From an uncultured Bacillota bacterium (lineage in GTDB: Bacteria; Bacillota_A; Clostridia; Peptostreptococcales; Anaerovoracaceae): a stretch of DNA of 7,189 nucleotides. A program made the translations under genes and the position numbers. This document shows, in pieces, positions 5,859-7,189 of this stretch (position 1 is its first letter; the number at the start of each line of letters is the position of its first letter). Location of the stretch: assembly GCA_946628525.1 (NCBI GenBank), contig CAMOWO010000037.1:1-7189 (forward strand), written 5' to 3'. The notes below the pieces were generated by a model that was given only the letters and a program-made list of their open reading frames with translations, was not told the DNA's origin and searched no databases.

Positions 5859-6794
5859 ATGAAGACTATTGAAATGAAGGTCGGCGGCAAAGTCGTAGAG
5901 TTCACATCAAAGTCACTGATCATAGACGGCACGGAGTATTTTTACAGCAAGATGTCCGACATCAAGCACAGTGCCAGCAAGCATGTTTATGCGTTCACAT
6001 ATGAAGAGAAGGTAAGATATCTTCAGTACGACCCGAAGTATGAGAAGGGTCTGAAGGTGATCTTCAGCAAGATCAACGCCCTCGGTCACAAGAAGGCTGA
6101 GGCAGCGGCTGCAGTTGCGGCGAAAGAAGTTGCGGCTCCGGCGGCTGCAGTTGCGGCTCCGGCAATCGATGTCGCGGCGGCGGCTCCGGCAGAAGAAGCG
6201 GCGGCTCCGGCAATCGATGTTGCGGCGGCGGCTCCTGGTGAGGCGGCACAGCCGGCAGGCGAAGAGATCCTGCAGACAGGCGCAGAAGAAGTCGGCGCCC
6301 AGATCGCGGATGCAGTTCCTGCAGTGGAGACACCGGCAGAAATCGCAGCTGACGTAGTGGAGGCGGAAGCAGTTGCACCGGCGGCGGAACCGGCGAAAGC
6401 CCCTGAAGAAGAGAGCGTCTTCGATTTTCCTGCAGAGGTAGAGACAGCTCCTGCCGAGACTCCTGAAGAAGTCGTATCCGGCGAGGCCACTGCAGAAGTT
6501 GAAACCGATCAGCCTGCGGAGATGACTGAGGTTGCAGCCGACGGCGAGACCGATGAAAATGACACTTCACTGATGTCCGCAGATACAGCAGCAGCGGCCG
6601 GCGATCCTGCCAAGAAGGGCAGCCTCAAGAAATCGCTGATCATCTTCGGATGCATCATCGCAGTCATCGGCATCCTGTCCATCATCTACTTCACCGCATT
6701 CGGTACAGCCGACAATCCGACATCCGGACCGAACTCCACCGAATCCCAGCAGTACGATGATATCGATGAGCTCATCGAAGACCTGGACAACTAA
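5859..6794 (+). CDS. Membrane-anchored protein with beta-rich N-terminal domain and Ala/Pro/Glu-rich linker, function unknown
   Basis: This is a 311-residue protein I cannot assign to a named family. Residues 1-77 alternate short beta-like stretches (TIEMKVGG, KVVEFT, SLIIDG, HVYAFTYEE, KVRYLQYD) with a closing helix (about 60-77); this order suggests a small PH-like fold, an inference. Residues about 78-255 are low-complexity Ala/Pro/Glu/Val, with a tandem copy of a 16-residue unit containing APAIDVAAAAP. KKGSLKK (252-258) precedes one membrane segment (about 259-281, SLIIFGCIIAVIGILSIIYF). With no signal peptide and positive charge before the segment, the large N-terminal part should be cytosolic. 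About 30 acidic residues, ending YDDIDELIEDLDN, lie outside. The ATG has GGGGAGG six bases upstream. The gene is transcribed alone, divergent from the DivIVA-like gene, and ends at a strong terminator. It may be an envelope or sensing protein; the function is open. Confidence 0.85.
   Translation: MKTIEMKVGGKVVEFTSKSLIIDGTEYFYSKMSDIKHSASKHVYAFTYEEKVRYLQYDPKYEKGLKVIFSKINALGHKKAEAAAAVAAKEVAAPAAAVAAPAIDVAAAAPAEEAAAPAIDVAAAAPGEAAQPAGEEILQTGAEEVGAQIADAVPAVETPAEIAADVVEAEAVAPAAEPAKAPEEESVFDFPAEVETAPAETPEEVVSGEATAEVETDQPAEMTEVAADGETDENDTSLMSADTAAAAGDPAKKGSLKKSLIIFGCIIAVIGILSIIYFTAFGTADNPTSGPNSTESQQYDDIDELIEDLDN
6153..6235 (+). repeat. Imperfect tandem duplication (48-base period) inside the membrane protein gene
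   Basis: Two 35-base copies at 6153-6187 and 6201-6235 differ at a single base (c6173 against t6221, a silent Val codon change) and are spaced 48 bases start to start. The in-frame period is 16 residues and encodes two copies of APAIDVAAAAP. The near-identity at DNA level points to recent duplication by slippage or recombination, so copy number could vary among strains. Confidence 0.9.
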
Positions 6795-6807
6795 ATCAAG
6801 AAATATC

Positions 6808-6835
6808 AAAACCTGCGCCGCGGCGCAGGTTTTTT
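6808..6835 (+). terminator. Rho-independent terminator of the plus-strand membrane protein gene
   Basis: A perfect 20-base GC-rich palindrome (6811-6830, arms ACCTGCGC and GCGCAGGT with a CGCG loop) is flanked by AAA on the left and a run of six T (6830-6835) on the right, starting 13 bases after the stop codon at 6794. On the other strand the stem is followed by four T, so it may also stop minus-strand transcripts, though less well. Confidence 0.95.
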
Positions 6836-6846
6836 GGTGCGACAAA

Positions 6847-6926
6847 GGGCCACATCAGAATACAGTGCAACTCTTTCTCTGACATTCATTATCGGTCCTT
6901 TGGAGCCGCCGTTCATGATGTGGCCC
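6847..6926. repeat. 11-base perfect inverted repeat with 58-base spacer
   Basis: GGGCCACATCA at 6847-6857 is repeated in exact reverse complement as TGATGTGGCCC at 6916-6926. The arms could close an RNA stem on either strand around a 58-base internal region that itself can form a small hairpin (GGTCC/GGAGCC around TTT near 6895-6908). It starts just after the terminator and lies in no gene. It could be a structured RNA, a degenerate small element or a chance match. Confidence 0.6.
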
Positions 6927-7056
6927 AAATATGCAGAACTTTGCTTTATTCTGGTCGATGTTCACCAACATAGCAAAAGATGTTCGATTTCTGTGTCATA
7001 TCTATTTCGAATTCGATTTCCCATGGAATCTGGGTATGGAGGCACTTCCATTTTCT

Positions 7057-7076
7057 GTTGATTTCACAAAATCAAC
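7057..7076. repeat. Short perfect hairpin, 8-base stem
   Basis: GTTGATTT (7057-7064) and AAATCAAC (7069-7076) are perfect reverse complements around a CACA loop. No T-run follows on either strand, so it does not look like an intrinsic terminator. Function unknown; possibly a protein-binding site or an accessory 3'-end structure of the minus-strand transcript. Confidence 0.5.
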
Positions 7077-7101
7077 GGGGCATCTGCCGGAGTATCTCAC
7101 G

Positions 7102-7129
7102 AAAAAAGGCGAGGCTGATCTTGCTTGCC
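7102..7129 (-). terminator. Probable intrinsic terminator of the minus-strand gene ending at 7148
   Basis: Read on the minus strand, an imperfect stem (GGC.AGC with GC.T.GCC, 7108-7129) is followed directly by six T (7102-7107). It lies 18 bases past the stop codon at 7148. A second GC-rich stem (GCCGCG with CGCGGGC, one bulge) precedes it around 7128-7147. The stem is imperfect, but the position and T-run fit a terminator. Confidence 0.55.
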
Positions 7130-7147
7130 CGCGGGAGGATCGCGGCC

Positions 7148-7189
7148 CTATGGCTCACAGACGCCGCACGGCTCGTAGCCCGCGGCCCG
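7148..7189 (-). CDS. C-terminal end of an unknown gene with a GYxPCxxCxP motif
   Basis: Only the last 13 codons and the TAG stop lie in the window, reading RAAGYEPCGVCEP. The ending (A-x-G-Y-x-P-C-x-x-C-x-P) matches a short Cys-pair motif that I recall at the C terminus of a small metal-binding-like module appended to several secreted or competence-type hydrolases in Bacillota (with GY.PC..C.P at its end). The gene converges on the membrane protein gene, and a T-run terminator follows 18 bases downstream. With so few residues, neither family nor function can be fixed; the frame itself rests on this motif and the terminator position. Confidence 0.5.
   Translation of the reverse strand, partial: RAAGYEPCGVCEP

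Larger units (their letters stand above)
6838..7101. other. Gene-free intergenic stretch between converging genes
   Basis: No credible gene is visible on either strand. The short open frames here (for example 6834-7061 on plus from a TTG, and frames of about 30-36 codons on minus) have no ribosome site and no recognisable protein pattern. Composition is more AT-rich than the flanking gene. The stretch contains the inverted repeat 6847-6926 and the hairpin 7057-7076, but no tRNA, promoter or insertion-sequence end that I can support. Confidence 0.6.

Noticed and set aside
6105..6500. Cluster of CTGCAG sites in the membrane protein gene
   Set aside because: Explained by repeated Ala/Pro/Thr codons followed by GCAG in a low-complexity coding region, not by a separate signal.
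6073..6570. Two overlapping minus-strand open frames opposite the membrane protein linker
   Set aside because: Low-complexity Arg/Pro/Gln or Ser/Ala products are antisense shadows of the GC-rich Ala/Pro/Glu codons; no start signals.
6834..7061. 75-codon plus-strand open frame after the terminator
   Set aside because: It starts at a TTG within the terminator T-run without a ribosome site, and its product matches nothing I know.

Overview
The window most likely comes from a chromosome of a Gram-positive anaerobe of the class Clostridia (Bacillota). This rests on four things: the gene order cysS-mrnC-rlmB, which is classic for Bacillota; ThyA and DHFR sequences of the clostridial subtype; strong GGAGG-type ribosome binding sites throughout; and a DivIVA-like coiled-coil protein. 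Genus and species cannot be told from the sequence. The assignment comes from reading motifs, not from a database search.

Layout. From about 3825 down to 1, a tight minus-strand operon reads cysS (cysteinyl-tRNA synthetase), mrnC (Mini-RNase III), a 78-residue single-pass membrane protein of unknown function, thyA (thymidylate synthase), folA (dihydrofolate reductase) and rlmB (SpoU-type 23S rRNA 2'-O-methyltransferase, cut by the window edge). Gene junctions overlap or are separated by at most 14 bases. A good housekeeping promoter (TTGAAA, 17 bases, TAAAAT) lies just upstream of cysS. The operon joins translation and rRNA-processing genes to the dTMP/folate cycle: ThyA turns dUMP into dTMP and makes dihydrofolate, which DHFR recycles.

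Upstream, still on the minus strand, are a DJ-1/PfpI-family gene (3837-4394) and a DivIVA-like coiled-coil gene with a long acidic tail (4467-5675), separated by a hairpin with a GAAA loop. The DivIVA-like gene is divergent from a plus-strand gene (5859-6794). That gene encodes a compact beta-rich N-terminal domain, a long Ala/Pro/Glu-rich linker containing a 48-base tandem duplication, one membrane segment and a short acidic tail. Promoters facing both ways fit in the 183-base gap. The plus-strand gene ends at a textbook terminator (palindrome plus T6).

The last about 350 bases hold no convincing complete gene. There is an 11-base inverted repeat, a small hairpin, a probable minus-strand terminator, and the last 13 codons of a minus-strand gene whose GYxPCxxCxP ending looks like a small metal-binding C-terminal motif.

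Most genes are ordinary housekeeping genes. The less familiar parts are the small membrane protein plus thyA-folA lodged between mrnC and rlmB, and the divergent pair of acidic low-complexity proteins. I see no CRISPR array, insertion sequence, phage gene, tRNA or rRNA.
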